The position numbers were made by a program, and so were the translations under genes. Below, piece after piece: positions 25,993-36,149 of a stretch of 64,000 nucleotides of DNA (its first letter is position 1; each line of letters starts with the position of its first letter). This stretch comes from Anaerolineae bacterium (GTDB lineage: Bacteria; Chloroflexota; Anaerolineae; Aggregatilineales; Phototrophicaceae), in the NCBI GenBank assembly GCA_022841825.1, contig JALHQT010000001.1, positions 682,001 to 746,000 on the forward strand, given 5' to 3'. Below the pieces are notes generated by a model. The model was not told the origin of the DNA. It searched no databases and saw only the letters and a list, made by a program, of their open reading frames with translations.

Positions 25993-27613
25993 TTGTCGTT
26001 ACCTCAGGGACATGATAATTCGCCGCAGCTTCAATCAAGGCACGAAAAAGAGGATGAGGGAGATTCGGGCGGCTCAGGAATTCCGGGTGAAACTGGGAAC
26101 CAACCATGAATGGATGATCCTTGATTTCGGAGATCTCCACCAGCAGTCCATCCGGACTGAGTCCGCTGAACACCATTCCTTGTGCTTCAAATTCGGAACG
26201 ATACATGTTGTTGAATTCGAAACGATGGCGATGGCGCTCCTTTACGGAAGCTTCACCGTAAGCAGCAGCAGCAGCCGAGCCAGGCACGAGCGTGCAGGGA
26301 TAGAGACCCAACCGCATCGTCCCCCCCATGTTGGCAATGCCCTGTTGTTCGATCATCAGGTTGATGACCGCATGTTCGGTGTTCGGCGAGAATTCGGTGC
26401 TGTTCGCATCTTCCATTCCAAGCACGTTTCGCGCGAACTCCACGCACATCGTCTGCATACCCAGGCACAATCCCAGATACGGCACGCGGTTTTCACGCGC
26501 GTAGCGCGCTGCCAGGACTTTGCCTTCGACACCACGGTACCCAAAACCGCCGGGTACAACAATACCATGCGCCGACCGCAGAGCAGTCCAGCCTTTTTCT
26601 TTTTCGAGATCGCCGGAATAAATCCACTCGATCTCGATGGAACGGTCGGCGGCGGTCGCAGCATGAAACAACGCCTCTTTGACACTGATGTAGGCGTCGT
26701 GCAGCTCAACATACTTCCCCACGATTGCAATACGAACCGGCGGGTTATCGCGCAAAGAGCGCATCTTTTTCGTCATTGCGCGCCAAGCATTCAATTCGGG
26801 TTTGTGTGCCTTCAGCGACAGCGACTTCACCACAAAATCGCCCAGACCGGCATCTTCAAGTGACAGCGGCACATCGTAGAGTAAGTCGGTGGTCTTCAAA
26901 GGGATGACCGCTTGCTCGTCCACATCACAGAACAGCGCGATCTTGGTGCAGATGTCCTTGCTGACATCGTCGTCCGTGCGGGCGATGATGACCTGGGGCG
27001 AAATCCCGATACCGCGCAGTTCACGAACGCTGTGTTGTGTGGGCTTTGTTTTCAGCTCGCCTGTTGCGCCGATCTTGGGCAGCCAGGTGACGTGGATGAA
27101 CAGCGTCTCGCTGCGACCGACCTGGTTACGGAGCTGACGAATCGCTTCGATGAACGGCTGGCTTTCGATATCGCCGACCGTGCCACCCACCTCGACGATG
27201 ACGACATCTGCCTGCGTCTGCTGCGCAACCTGGAGAATGCAGTTCTTGATCTCATTGGTGATATGAGGGATGACCTGAATCGTCCCTCCGAGAAAGTCGC
27301 CCCGGCGTTCCTTCTCGATCACGTTCAGATAAACCCGCCCCGCAGTGACGTTGCAGGTGCGGTTGAGATTCTCATCAATGAAGCGCTCGTAGTGACCCAG
27401 ATCAAGATCCGTCTCCGCGCCATCGGCAGTGACGAACACTTCGCCATGCTGAAATGGAGACATCGTACCGGGGTCCACGTTGAGATAGGGATCAAGCTTT
27501 TGAATGGCGACTTTCAGACCACGCGCCTTGAGAATACGACCAAGTGCCGCAGCCGTAACGCCCTTCCCCACTGAACTGACGACGCCGCCCGTGCAAAAGA
27601 TGTACTTTGTCAT
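25982..27613 (-). CDS. pyrG: CTP synthase
   Basis: 543 residues, the standard length when started at the ATG at 27613, which has GGGGAG just upstream. N-terminal synthetase domain with CTGGVVSSVGKG and the allosteric/substrate segments through ETDLDLGHYERF; C-terminal class I glutamine amidotransferase with Cys nucleophile in YLGLCLGMQ and the His/Glu pair in GSQFHPEFLSRP. It makes CTP from UTP, glutamine and ATP. Followed with overlap by the ADA-like gene and preceded by a hairpin-T-run element. Confidence 0.97.
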   Translation of the reverse strand: MTKYIFCTGGVVSSVGKGVTAAALGRILKARGLKVAIQKLDPYLNVDPGTMSPFQHGEVFVTADGAETDLDLGHYERFIDENLNRTCNVTAGRVYLNVIEKERRGDFLGGTIQVIPHITNEIKNCILQVAQQTQADVVIVEVGGTVGDIESQPFIEAIRQLRNQVGRSETLFIHVTWLPKIGATGELKTKPTQHSVRELRGIGISPQVIIARTDDDVSKDICTKIALFCDVDEQAVIPLKTTDLLYDVPLSLEDAGLGDFVVKSLSLKAHKPELNAWRAMTKKMRSLRDNPPVRIAIVGKYVELHDAYISVKEALFHAATAADRSIEIEWIYSGDLEKEKGWTALRSAHGIVVPGGFGYRGVEGKVLAARYARENRVPYLGLCLGMQTMCVEFARNVLGMEDANSTEFSPNTEHAVINLMIEQQGIANMGGTMRLGLYPCTLVPGSAAAAAYGEASVKERHRHRFEFNNMYRSEFEAQGMVFSGLSPDGLLVEISEIKDHPFMVGSQFHPEFLSRPNLPHPLFRALIEAAANYHVPEVTTNGA

Positions 27614-27629
27614 GGCTCCCCTGCCTAAA

Positions 27630-27661
27630 AACGGCGCGGCGGGGATATTTGTCCCCGCCAC
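27630..27661 (-). terminator. Intrinsic terminator (possible pyrG attenuator)
   Basis: On the minus strand an 8-bp perfect stem GGCGGGGA/TCCCCGCC (27652-27659 with 27638-27645) and 6-base loop is followed, after GCGCC G, by TTTTT near 27627-27631. It ends about 17 bases before the pyrG ATG. It can terminate the roadblock gene or serve as leader attenuator for pyrG. Confidence 0.6.
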
Positions 27662-27713
27662 GCGAATGCCTTATGCCATGTGGAGAGAGTGTACACCAAG
27701 AATCATGAGAAGG

Positions 27714-28085
27714 TTAGAGCAGTTTCACCAGGTCATCGACAGTGCGCCGCATGTCCAGCAAAATCAGACCCAGCTTGGCACCTTCGCGCACCAATGTCGT
27801 AAGAACAGCCTCGTCACCGACTGCCATCAGGATGACGTAGCCCATCTGTCCCTTAATATAGACCTGGTCAAGAACACCGCGCCCCAGCTCAGTAGAAATG
27901 CGGTCGCCCAGTGACAACATTGCTGCGCTCATCGCCGACACACGGTCTTCCTCAATCCCTGCGGGCAGCGACGAAGCCATGATCAAACCGTCTACACTGA
28001 CGACGGCTGAGGCTTCGATTTCCGGGGTCGTGGATTGGAGTTCCCGCAACCGACCTACAAGTCGCTCTGCGCGCGACATTGCCAT
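27714..28085 (-). CDS. Roadblock/LC7 domain protein
   Basis: 123 residues forming one roadblock/LC7 fold: SAVVSVDGLIMASSLPAGIEEDRVSAMSAAMLSLGDRI, then the GYVILMAVGDEAVLTTLV strand pair and a C-terminal helix. In bacteria such proteins (MglB-like) regulate small Ras-like GTPases or scaffold signalling. No MglA-like GTPase is adjacent. Start is the ATG at 28085 or the one two codons later, both with AGGA/GGAG upstream. Divergent from the MoxR set. Confidence 0.85.
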   Translation of the reverse strand: MAMSRAERLVGRLRELQSTTPEIEASAVVSVDGLIMASSLPAGIEEDRVSAMSAAMLSLGDRISTELGRGVLDQVYIKGQMGYVILMAVGDEAVLTTLVREGAKLGLILLDMRRTVDDLVKLL

Positions 28086-28204
28086 ATCCTGTGTCTCCTC
28101 TCGAAATCAGGCACCCACATGTTAATGGGAGATAGTAAGCTTGATGAGTATGAGCGTTGGTCTATCATCCATCACTCTTACACGAATTATACAGGAGGCG
28201 GGAC

Positions 28205-28330
28205 GTGGGACAAATTGAGACTCACGGTTGCTTGTCCCTACGCTCAACCTCTATCCGCCGTCCTTCCCTGTTCCTAATGGCAACTTCGGCTATACTCAAT
28301 GCTACAGGCAGCGCCATTACTGCTCCGTGA
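28205..28330 (+). CDS. Possible 41-codon leader ORF
   Basis: AGGAGG (28193-28198) lies six bases before a GTG (28205) opening 41 codons, MGQIETHGCLS..., ending 54 bases before the MoxR start. Composition is unlike neighbouring proteins and the downstream half overlaps a TATACT (28291-28296) that may be a promoter. Weakly supported: it may only be a chance ORF. Confidence 0.2.
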   Translation: MGQIETHGCLSLRSTSIRRPSLFLMATSAILNATGSAITAP

Positions 28331-28384
28331 TCAGCGGTTGCGTTGACTCGCGTGCCTCTATTGTTCACTCACGAGACAGACCTC

Positions 28385-29398
<1,014 letters not shown>

Positions 29399-29401
29399 CG
29401 C

Positions 29402-30655
29402 ATGGCAAACAGGAGAAATGCGGTATACCTTGTCCTGATCCTCTGCCTGCTTTCGGGCTTACTGACGGGTCGGGCATTCTTCTTCACGCTTGCCTACGTG
29501 TTTGGCGGGTTGATCGGCGTTTCGATGTTCTGGGCATGGCTCTCCGTCCAGTGGATATCGGTCAGCCGCCGAACGCGCAGCAGTCGCGCCCAGGTCGGGC
29601 ATTCGCTCGAAGAACATTTCGCGGTCACTAACCGTTCCTGGCTGCCCAGGCTGTGGCTCGAAGTGCGTGACCACTCAACACTCGCCAACCATCGTGCCAG
29701 CCATGTCGTGCCCTGGATGGCTGGGCGGCAGACCTATCGCTGGTCAGTCGAAACCCCCTGCACAGCCCGTGGCGAATTCCAGTTGGGACCCATGACCTTC
29801 ATTAGTGGCGACCCCTTTGGTTTGTTCAGCACGCCCCGGAAGGTAGACGCGACCTCAAGAATTGTGGTCTATCCTGCGACAGTGCCGCTGCATCGCTTCG
29901 ACCTGCCGACAGGAGTTCTAAGCGGGGGCGACGCACAACGGCAGCGTACTCACGTCATCACCACCAACGCAGCAGGCATACGCGATTACGTCACCGGCGA
30001 TTCGTTCAACCGCATCCACTGGAAGACTTCGGCGCGGCGCGATGCGCTCATGGTCAAGGAATTTGAACTCGACCCGTTGGTGGACATCTGGCTGTTCGTC
30101 GATTTCGACTCGGCTGCGCTTGTCGAAGACCCATCCGTACGCCGCATCAACATGACGGGACCCGTCATCACTAACACCCCCACCCTGTCACCATCGACGG
30201 AAGAGTACGCGGTCGTCGCCGCCGCTTCGCTGGCGAAGTACCTTCTGACGGGCGAACGTGCTGTTGGCTTCGCAGCCTATGCACCCCAGCGTATCATCCA
30301 CCAGCCTGAGCGCGGACCTCGACAGCTCAATCGCATACTGGAGAGCCTGGCACCCGCGCGCAGCCTGAGCGATACGACGCTTGCCAATCTGCTCACACTC
30401 GAAACACCCTATCTCTCGCGCGGCACCACACTGATCATCGTCACCGCTTCAGTCGATCCTCAATGGATCAGGGCAGCACAGATGCTGGGCAGCAAAGGCA
30501 TTCGCCCGCTCGTCATCCTGGTCAACAGCGCGTCCTTCGGCGGTACGCAGCCGATTGAACCCGCTCGCGCCCTGCTGCGGAACACCCGCACGCCACACCT
30601 CGTCATCGGGCGCGACGACGACATCGGCGCAATCCTCAATGCCGGCGCAATCTGA
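29402..30655 (+). CDS. DUF58 family membrane-associated protein
   Basis: 417 residues. Two N-terminal membrane helices, then the DUF58 signature IRDYVTGDSFNRIHWKTSARRDALMVKEFE. The vWA-like part begins IWLFVDFD. DUF58 proteins almost always follow MoxR genes, as here, and are thought to be the vWA-related client or adaptor of the ATPase. The C-terminal half is a degenerate vWA fold with LIIVTASVDPQWIRAA. The downstream gene starts inside this one. Confidence 0.9.
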   Translation: MANRRNAVYLVLILCLLSGLLTGRAFFFTLAYVFGGLIGVSMFWAWLSVQWISVSRRTRSSRAQVGHSLEEHFAVTNRSWLPRLWLEVRDHSTLANHRASHVVPWMAGRQTYRWSVETPCTARGEFQLGPMTFISGDPFGLFSTPRKVDATSRIVVYPATVPLHRFDLPTGVLSGGDAQRQRTHVITTNAAGIRDYVTGDSFNRIHWKTSARRDALMVKEFELDPLVDIWLFVDFDSAALVEDPSVRRINMTGPVITNTPTLSPSTEEYAVVAAASLAKYLLTGERAVGFAAYAPQRIIHQPERGPRQLNRILESLAPARSLSDTTLANLLTLETPYLSRGTTLIIVTASVDPQWIRAAQMLGSKGIRPLVILVNSASFGGTQPIEPARALLRNTRTPHLVIGRDDDIGAILNAGAI

Positions 30656-32501
30656 CTCGACCCAAATTCGACAGGCGGGCTACTACCTGGTCCCTGTAGT
30701 CGCCCTTCTGCTGTTCGTCGGAGCGATAGGCGCACCCCATCTCAATGGCGACGGTCTGTGGCTCGATGAATGGTGGTCGCGTTACAGCGCGGGCGCACCA
30801 GAGTTTGGCGAGCCGCTCTCGCTCGCGGGCATCTGGCAGCGTCAAGCCACCGAAGACCCATTCAACCTGCCTGGGTTCCCCTGGATGATTTCAATCTCCA
30901 GTCAGTTCCTCGGCTGGTCGGAATTCGCGGGGCGGGCTGTGTCATGGTTTGGGGGTCTGCTGGCGGTCGCCGTTATCGCGCGCGTCGGAGCGGACAGCGG
31001 TGGTTCGCGCCTGGGGGTGGCTGCCGCCCTCATTGCCAGCACAAGCGCGTGGCTCATCTATTACATGCATGAGCTGCGCACGTTCACCCTGGTCGCCGCT
31101 CTGACCGCTCTATTGCTGCTGCTTTACTTCCGTGCCGAAAGACGTTTGCGCAGCCGCGTCTTCTATGCCGCCTTAAGCCTCTGCTGCGCAGCGCTCGTGT
31201 ATCTGCATTACTTTGCCGCGCTGCCGGTCGCCGCACTCGGACTCTGGCATCTTGCGAACTTCCCACTACGTCGCACACGCGAGACATCGTGGGGGGCGAT
31301 GGTGGCGCTTTCGGTGGGCGTACTCACCCTGCTGCCCTGGCTGGGCACGGCGTTCAGCGCGATGCAAGACATGCAGGGTCAACAGCGACTGATCATGACC
31401 CCGGAACGACTCGCCCAGGTGGGTGCCAACATCCTGTTCGTCTTCAGCAGCGGCAGCGCCCTGCTCTTCTGCTTGCTCGCCGCGCTGGGTCTTTCTGACC
31501 GCAGCGGTTGGCGCTTCTGGCGCATAGGGGGACTGACAGTACTGCTCATCGCGTCCGCGTACGTCATGTTTTCGGTCGCCGAAGTCCGCTACGCGATTGC
31601 CCTGCTTCCTTTTCTCGCCATAATCGCAGGACTGGGAATCCTCCGGCTCACCCGGCGTGGCATCCCCTTCGCGCTCATCGCAGCGCTGATGATCCTCGGC
31701 AGTACGCTAATGGCAAACAGCGCTGAAGTCTGGCGAGTCATGCAGCGAACACCCCCGCAGCCCTTTCGCGAGATCGCTGCACACGTCGCGCCTCGGCTCA
31801 CCGCTGAGGATCGCCTGATTTATGTGCTCGCACACGATGCCGATACACGCGGCGTTCATCAATCGCCATTTGACTTCTACCTCGACCCCCTTCCTGCTGC
31901 GCACAGCCTCGCATCGCTCGATCATCTCACCTATGAATCAGCATCAGACGAATTCGCGCAGGTGACGGCGGACGCTGCGACCCTCTGGATAGCACACGGC
32001 AACTCCAGTGACCACGCCGACGCGCGCCTGATCGAGGGTCTGATGCAAGACATTGAATTCAGCCCATGTGCCGATTGGCACGCTGAACCGCGCTTCTCTA
32101 TCCGCCCCTTCGCCCGCGTCCCCCGAATGGCAGGTGCACAAGGTGTCACGGTCGCCAGCAGGCTGCACACGACTCCGACAGTGGCATCGGCATGGCTCTC
32201 GCTCGCGATCCCGCCGGATACCGCTGCCGATACCTATTCCGTAGGCGTTCACCTGTTGAATGCGGCGGGTCAGCTCCAGGCGCAGCAGGATTTCCCGCTC
32301 CCACCCACAGGGCAGCAGTGCCGCTTGATCGAGGTTCCCCTCAACACCCTGCCGCCAGGCGAATACTCAGCACAGGTCGTCCTTTACGAATGGCAAAGCG
32401 GCGAGCGCGTGCGGTTCAACAACGCCGATGGACAAAACAGCGATCTGATTCGACTGGGGAGCGTCTTCGTGAACGACCATATGTTACAATCGTCACCATG
32501 A
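30639..32501 (+). CDS. GT-C type membrane glycosyltransferase (ArnT/GT39/GT83-like)
   Basis: 620 residues. After the first membrane helix comes GDGLWLDEWWSRY, placing an acidic DE pair in the first external loop as in GT-C enzymes that use polyprenyl-phosphate sugars. About ten to twelve membrane helices follow, including the FYAALSLCCAALVYLHYFA region, then a soluble C-terminal domain (about 430-620) with a beta-sandwich pattern. The ATG at 30639 overlaps the DUF58 end by 17 bases. It probably glycosylates proteins or lipids on the outer face of the membrane. Confidence 0.75.
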   Translation: MPAQSDSTQIRQAGYYLVPVVALLLFVGAIGAPHLNGDGLWLDEWWSRYSAGAPEFGEPLSLAGIWQRQATEDPFNLPGFPWMISISSQFLGWSEFAGRAVSWFGGLLAVAVIARVGADSGGSRLGVAAALIASTSAWLIYYMHELRTFTLVAALTALLLLLYFRAERRLRSRVFYAALSLCCAALVYLHYFAALPVAALGLWHLANFPLRRTRETSWGAMVALSVGVLTLLPWLGTAFSAMQDMQGQQRLIMTPERLAQVGANILFVFSSGSALLFCLLAALGLSDRSGWRFWRIGGLTVLLIASAYVMFSVAEVRYAIALLPFLAIIAGLGILRLTRRGIPFALIAALMILGSTLMANSAEVWRVMQRTPPQPFREIAAHVAPRLTAEDRLIYVLAHDADTRGVHQSPFDFYLDPLPAAHSLASLDHLTYESASDEFAQVTADAATLWIAHGNSSDHADARLIEGLMQDIEFSPCADWHAEPRFSIRPFARVPRMAGAQGVTVASRLHTTPTVASAWLSLAIPPDTAADTYSVGVHLLNAAGQLQAQQDFPLPPTGQQCRLIEVPLNTLPPGEYSAQVVLYEWQSGERVRFNNADGQNSDLIRLGSVFVNDHMLQSSP

Positions 32502-34081
32502 CGACAAAACGCTATCTCTACCTGACAGTCTTCATCAGCGGCATGGTTACGTTGGCAGTTGAAATCACCGCCTCCAGGCTGCTCGGCAGCGTTTTTGGCA
32601 CCAGCAATCTGGTCTGGGCGAACGTGATCGGTTTGATCCTGTTATTCCTGGCTGCGGGCTACTTTCTTGGTGGACGATGGTCGGACAGGAACCCCGCGCC
32701 AGCCGCGTTCTACCAGCTCATCCTGTGGGGCGCGTTCTTCAATGCGTTGATCCCCCTTGCCGCCCGTCCAGTCCTGGCATTAGCCGCGCGTGCTGTCCAG
32801 GGCATCGAAGCCGCGCTCGCGCTCGGTTCATTCGCTGCCGTCCTCGTCTTGTTTGCAGCGCCCGTCACCCTGCTGGGCATGGTCTCGCCCTTCGCCATAC
32901 GCCTCGCCATCCAGAACAGCCCGCCCGAAAAACTCGGTGGTATCAGCGGTCGCATCTATGCCATCGGCACGCTTGGCAGCTTACTTGGCACGTTTGTGCC
33001 GGTCATTATCATCATCCCTGCCATTGGCACGTTCGGAACATTCTTGTTCTTTTCGTCCCTGCTCTTTGTAGTTGGACTCGTGGGGCTGGCACAGCAGGTA
33101 GGGGTGCGAGCCGCACGCTTCGCCTGGATGCCGGTGGTCGTGGCGCTGTTGGCGGTCATAGCGATGGCACAGCCCGTCCGAGCCGCACCGCCAGGGCAAA
33201 CAATCCTTTACGAAACCGAAAGCCCCTACAATTACATCCAGGTCGCAGAAGATAGCCAGGGCTATCGCTACCTGTATCTGAACGAAGGGCAAGGTGTCCA
33301 CAGCCAGTGGCACCCCACCCAAATCGCCTACGGGCGCACCTGGGACTATTTCCTCGCCGCGCCGTACTTCAATTCCGCCCCATTCACACCGCAGGATGTC
33401 CAGGCGGTCGCGGTGGTCGGGCTGGCAGCAGGGACCATCACTCGCCAGTATTCGGCGGTCTATCCGGGGCTGGCGATGGACGGCATCGAGATTGATCCCG
33501 CAATCATTGAGGTTGGCGCGCGCTACTTTGGCATGAACGCCCAGGAGCAGCCATCTCTGAATGTCCACATCGGCGATGGTCGTTACGTCATCAATCAGCT
33601 TGACCGCCAATACAGCCTGATTGCCCTCGACGCCTACCGCCCACCTTATATTCCCTGGCAGCTCTGCACGGTAGAGTTCTTCAGCGAAGTCCGCGCCAAA
33701 CTCGCAGACAATGGGGTCGTCGCCATCAATGTCGGGCGCACCAACACGGATCGGCGGCTCATCGATGCGCTGGCAGCCACACTGCTCCAGGTCTTCCCCA
33801 CCGTACATGCGATGGACGTACCCTATTCCTTCAATACCATCCTGGTTGCCACCCTGCATACAACCCAGGATGACAATCTGATTGTCAATGCGTCGCAGCT
33901 CACGCCTGATACGAACCCGATCCTGTTGAACACGCTGGCGCTGGTCGCCAGCACGATCGTACCTGTAACGCCCAGCGACCTGGTCTTCACGGACGACAAG
34001 GCACCCGTCGAGAATCTTGTTGACTCGCTTGTTCTCAACTTCCTCCTGAGTGACGACTTGAATCGACTGCGAGGTGAATAA
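32498..34081 (+). CDS. Membrane protein with spermidine-synthase-like domain
   Basis: 527 residues. Residues 1-220 hold about six membrane helices (YLTVFISGMVTLAVEITASRLLG is typical of the fused transporter/spermidine-synthase group). Residues 225-500 have the aminopropyltransferase-like Rossmann fold: QTILYETESPYNYIQVAED, the Gly loop VVGLAAGTITRQY, acidic MDGIEIDP, HIGDGRYVIN and LIALDAYRPPYIPWQL. Many members of this fused group are not proven to make polyamines. The ATG overlaps the preceding stop (ATGA). Confidence 0.82.
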   Translation: MTTKRYLYLTVFISGMVTLAVEITASRLLGSVFGTSNLVWANVIGLILLFLAAGYFLGGRWSDRNPAPAAFYQLILWGAFFNALIPLAARPVLALAARAVQGIEAALALGSFAAVLVLFAAPVTLLGMVSPFAIRLAIQNSPPEKLGGISGRIYAIGTLGSLLGTFVPVIIIIPAIGTFGTFLFFSSLLFVVGLVGLAQQVGVRAARFAWMPVVVALLAVIAMAQPVRAAPPGQTILYETESPYNYIQVAEDSQGYRYLYLNEGQGVHSQWHPTQIAYGRTWDYFLAAPYFNSAPFTPQDVQAVAVVGLAAGTITRQYSAVYPGLAMDGIEIDPAIIEVGARYFGMNAQEQPSLNVHIGDGRYVINQLDRQYSLIALDAYRPPYIPWQLCTVEFFSEVRAKLADNGVVAINVGRTNTDRRLIDALAATLLQVFPTVHAMDVPYSFNTILVATLHTTQDDNLIVNASQLTPDTNPILLNTLALVASTIVPVTPSDLVFTDDKAPVENLVDSLVLNFLLSDDLNRLRGE

Positions 34082-34085
34082 CGCG

Positions 34086-34739
34086 ATGCGTCTTGCCCGA
34101 TGGATCATCGCTGGTTCGATACCACTCCTCTTAGTCACGGCTAACGTCCGGCTCGTCATGTCGCCGCTCTGGCTTCAGGTCGAATACACCCGACCCGGTT
34201 TTCCAGCCGACCCGTTCGGCTTCACGACTTCAGATCGACTCACATTTGGGCGTTCTGCGGTCGATTACCTGGTCTTTCAGCAGGACATCGCCGCTCTGGG
34301 CAGCCTGCGCTTCGAAGACGGGCGTCCCCTCTTCAACGAGCGCGAACTTGTTCACATGCGCGATGTTCAAATTCTGACCACATGGGCTTTTGCCCTGGCG
34401 ATCTTCAGCGGATTCCTCAATCTGGCAGCCGTCGGTTGGTTGACAAGACGTGGTGATTGGCAGATCGCAAGGCGCGGACTCAAACACGGTGGATTACTGA
34501 CCATCGCCCTCCTGGTGATCATCGTCACACTGGCGATCCTGGGCTGGGAGTTTTTCTTCACCGGGTTTCACCAGCTCTTCTTTGCGGACGGAACCTGGTA
34601 CTTCCTGACGTCGGATACGCTCATTCGACTTTTCCCAGAGCAGTTCTGGTTCGACTCTGCCCTGGCTATCGGCGGGCTAACCATCCTGGAAGCGCTGGTG
34701 CTGATCGGGGTGGCAACGCGGCGCGGCAAACCTGCCTGA
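34086..34739 (+). CDS. DUF1461 (TIGR01906-type) integral membrane protein
   Basis: 217 residues with four membrane helices. Between helix 1 and 2 is the family's external region with YLVFQQDIAALGSLRFEDGRPLFNERELVHMRDVQ, and later FFTGFHQLFFADGTWYFLTSDTLIRLFPEQFWFD, the conserved His/Glu-bearing motif of TIGR01906 proteins. Function unknown. GAGGTG about eight bases upstream favours ATG 34086 over GTG 34074. Last gene of the overlapping series from MoxR. Confidence 0.8.
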   Translation: MRLARWIIAGSIPLLLVTANVRLVMSPLWLQVEYTRPGFPADPFGFTTSDRLTFGRSAVDYLVFQQDIAALGSLRFEDGRPLFNERELVHMRDVQILTTWAFALAIFSGFLNLAAVGWLTRRGDWQIARRGLKHGGLLTIALLVIIVTLAILGWEFFFTGFHQLFFADGTWYFLTSDTLIRLFPEQFWFDSALAIGGLTILEALVLIGVATRRGKPA

Positions 34740-34756
34740 AAAACACCTTTACGTCT

Positions 34757-34785
34757 TTGACTTATCCCTACATAGATGCTAAATT
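34757..34785 (+). promoter_or_regulatory. Promoter of the yvcK-like gene
   Basis: TTGACT (34757-34762), 17-base spacer, TAAATT (34780-34785), 33 bases before the ATG at 34818. Confidence 0.55.
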
Positions 34786-34817
34786 AGCGAGGCATCGGGG
34801 GATACGACTCGCCATTC

Positions 34818-36077
34818 ATGAGCATAATCAACCGTTTCACGCGCTGGCTCAAGCCAGGCTTGGGCATCAAACGCTGGTTCACATTACTCTCCAGTGGTGT
34901 CATACTACTGTCGTTGGCATTCACATTCCTGGTCGCCAGCCTCACCCAGCAAGTACAAATCGCTCCCCTGGAATTCATCGTCATAATGCTGTTTGGCTTA
35001 GTCGCAAGCCTGACATTAATCAGCCTCAGTATCGTCAACCTGGTCAGGCGATTCCTTGAGCCCTATCGCAACCGAAGAGACGACGAAGTCTTCGAAACGC
35101 TTCACCGCTACAGTGTCCGCGAAGGCGGATTAAAGATCGTGGCAATTGGCGGTGGCACGGGCATGCCCTCAGTTCTGCGCGCCTTAAAGCCCTACACGAA
35201 CAGCATCACCGCCATTGTAACAATGGCGGATGACGGCGGCAGCAGTGGACGACTTCGCCAGGAGATGGGTGTCCTGCCTCCTGGTGACCTGAGGAACAAC
35301 ATCGTCGCGCTGGCGGATGACGAGAGCCTGATGGCGAGACTGTTCCAGTATCGCTTCGAAACAGGCGACCTCAAAGGTCACGCATTCGGCAATCTGTTTA
35401 TCAGCGCCTTAGAAGCAGTTGCAGGAAGCATGGAAAGCGCCTTAATCGAGACGGAACGTGTTCTCAATATCGAAGGGCGTGTCTTCCCCTCAACGATGGA
35501 AGATTTGCGGCTGTCCGCCTGGGTCATACCGCCGGGAAAGACAGAAGCCGAATGGGTAGAAGGCGAATCGAACATCACCCACACCGGCGGACGAGTCCAG
35601 CAGTTATGTCTCGAACCCCCTGCCGCTGCGGCTTATCCTGGCAGCGTCGAAGCCATCCTGCACGCCGACATCGTCATCATCGGTCCGGGCAGCCTGTATA
35701 CCAGTATTCTTCCTAATTTGCTGGTGCAGGGCATTGCGGACGCGCTGCGAGCGACGGATGCCGACATCTACTATGTGTGTAACGTCGCCACACAACCCGG
35801 TGAAACGGAAGGCTTTACCGTTGCTGACCATGTGCTGGCGCTCGAAAAACACATCGGACGAGGGGTTTTTAGCACAGTACTGGCAAACAACGCTTATCCT
35901 GCCTTTAACGCGGGTGCCAATACGCACTACGTGGCACCGATGCCCCGTAATCATGATATGGTGCAGCGTTATGAGGTAATCTACAGTGACTTGGTTGACG
36001 CCGAGCGCCCTTGGCGTCATGATCCTGCCAAGCTGGCAAAGGCGATCTTTCGCCTGCGCCGGCAGGAACAAATGTAA
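34818..36077 (+). CDS. YvcK/CofD-like protein with N-terminal membrane helices
   Basis: 419 residues. Two N-terminal membrane helices (about 20-40 and 50-75), then the YvcK/CofD-like domain: IVAIGGGTGMPSVLRALKPY, IVTMADDGGSSGRLR, PPGDLRNNIVALAD, GHAFGNLFISALE and GPGSLYTSILPNLLV. YvcK proteins bind UDP-sugars and affect gluconeogenic growth and cell shape; they are not F420 transferases. Soluble in Bacillus, but membrane-anchored here, which may place it next to envelope synthesis. Followed by gap, pgk and tpiA. Confidence 0.88.
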   Translation: MSIINRFTRWLKPGLGIKRWFTLLSSGVILLSLAFTFLVASLTQQVQIAPLEFIVIMLFGLVASLTLISLSIVNLVRRFLEPYRNRRDDEVFETLHRYSVREGGLKIVAIGGGTGMPSVLRALKPYTNSITAIVTMADDGGSSGRLRQEMGVLPPGDLRNNIVALADDESLMARLFQYRFETGDLKGHAFGNLFISALEAVAGSMESALIETERVLNIEGRVFPSTMEDLRLSAWVIPPGKTEAEWVEGESNITHTGGRVQQLCLEPPAAAAYPGSVEAILHADIVIIGPGSLYTSILPNLLVQGIADALRATDADIYYVCNVATQPGETEGFTVADHVLALEKHIGRGVFSTVLANNAYPAFNAGANTHYVAPMPRNHDMVQRYEVIYSDLVDAERPWRHDPAKLAKAIFRLRRQEQM

Positions 36078-36111
36078 GAATTCGGCAGGCGGACATCAGA
36101 CTTCCGCAGGC

Positions 36112-36140
36112 TATAATTCATGTCAAACGTATACGAGGAG
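36112..36140 (+). promoter_or_regulatory. -10 element and ribosome binding site for gap
   Basis: TATAAT at 36112-36117, no clear -35, and GAGGAG (36135-36140) nine bases before the ATG at 36150. The strong Shine-Dalgarno rules out the in-frame ATG at 36120. Confidence 0.55.
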
Positions 36141-36149
36141 AACACTGCA

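Noticed and set aside
32981-34159. Long minus-strand ORF (392 codons) opposite the spermidine-synthase-like gene
   Set aside because: It is antisense to a well-supported gene, its translation has Arg/Gly/Asp-rich low-quality composition and no recognisable motif.
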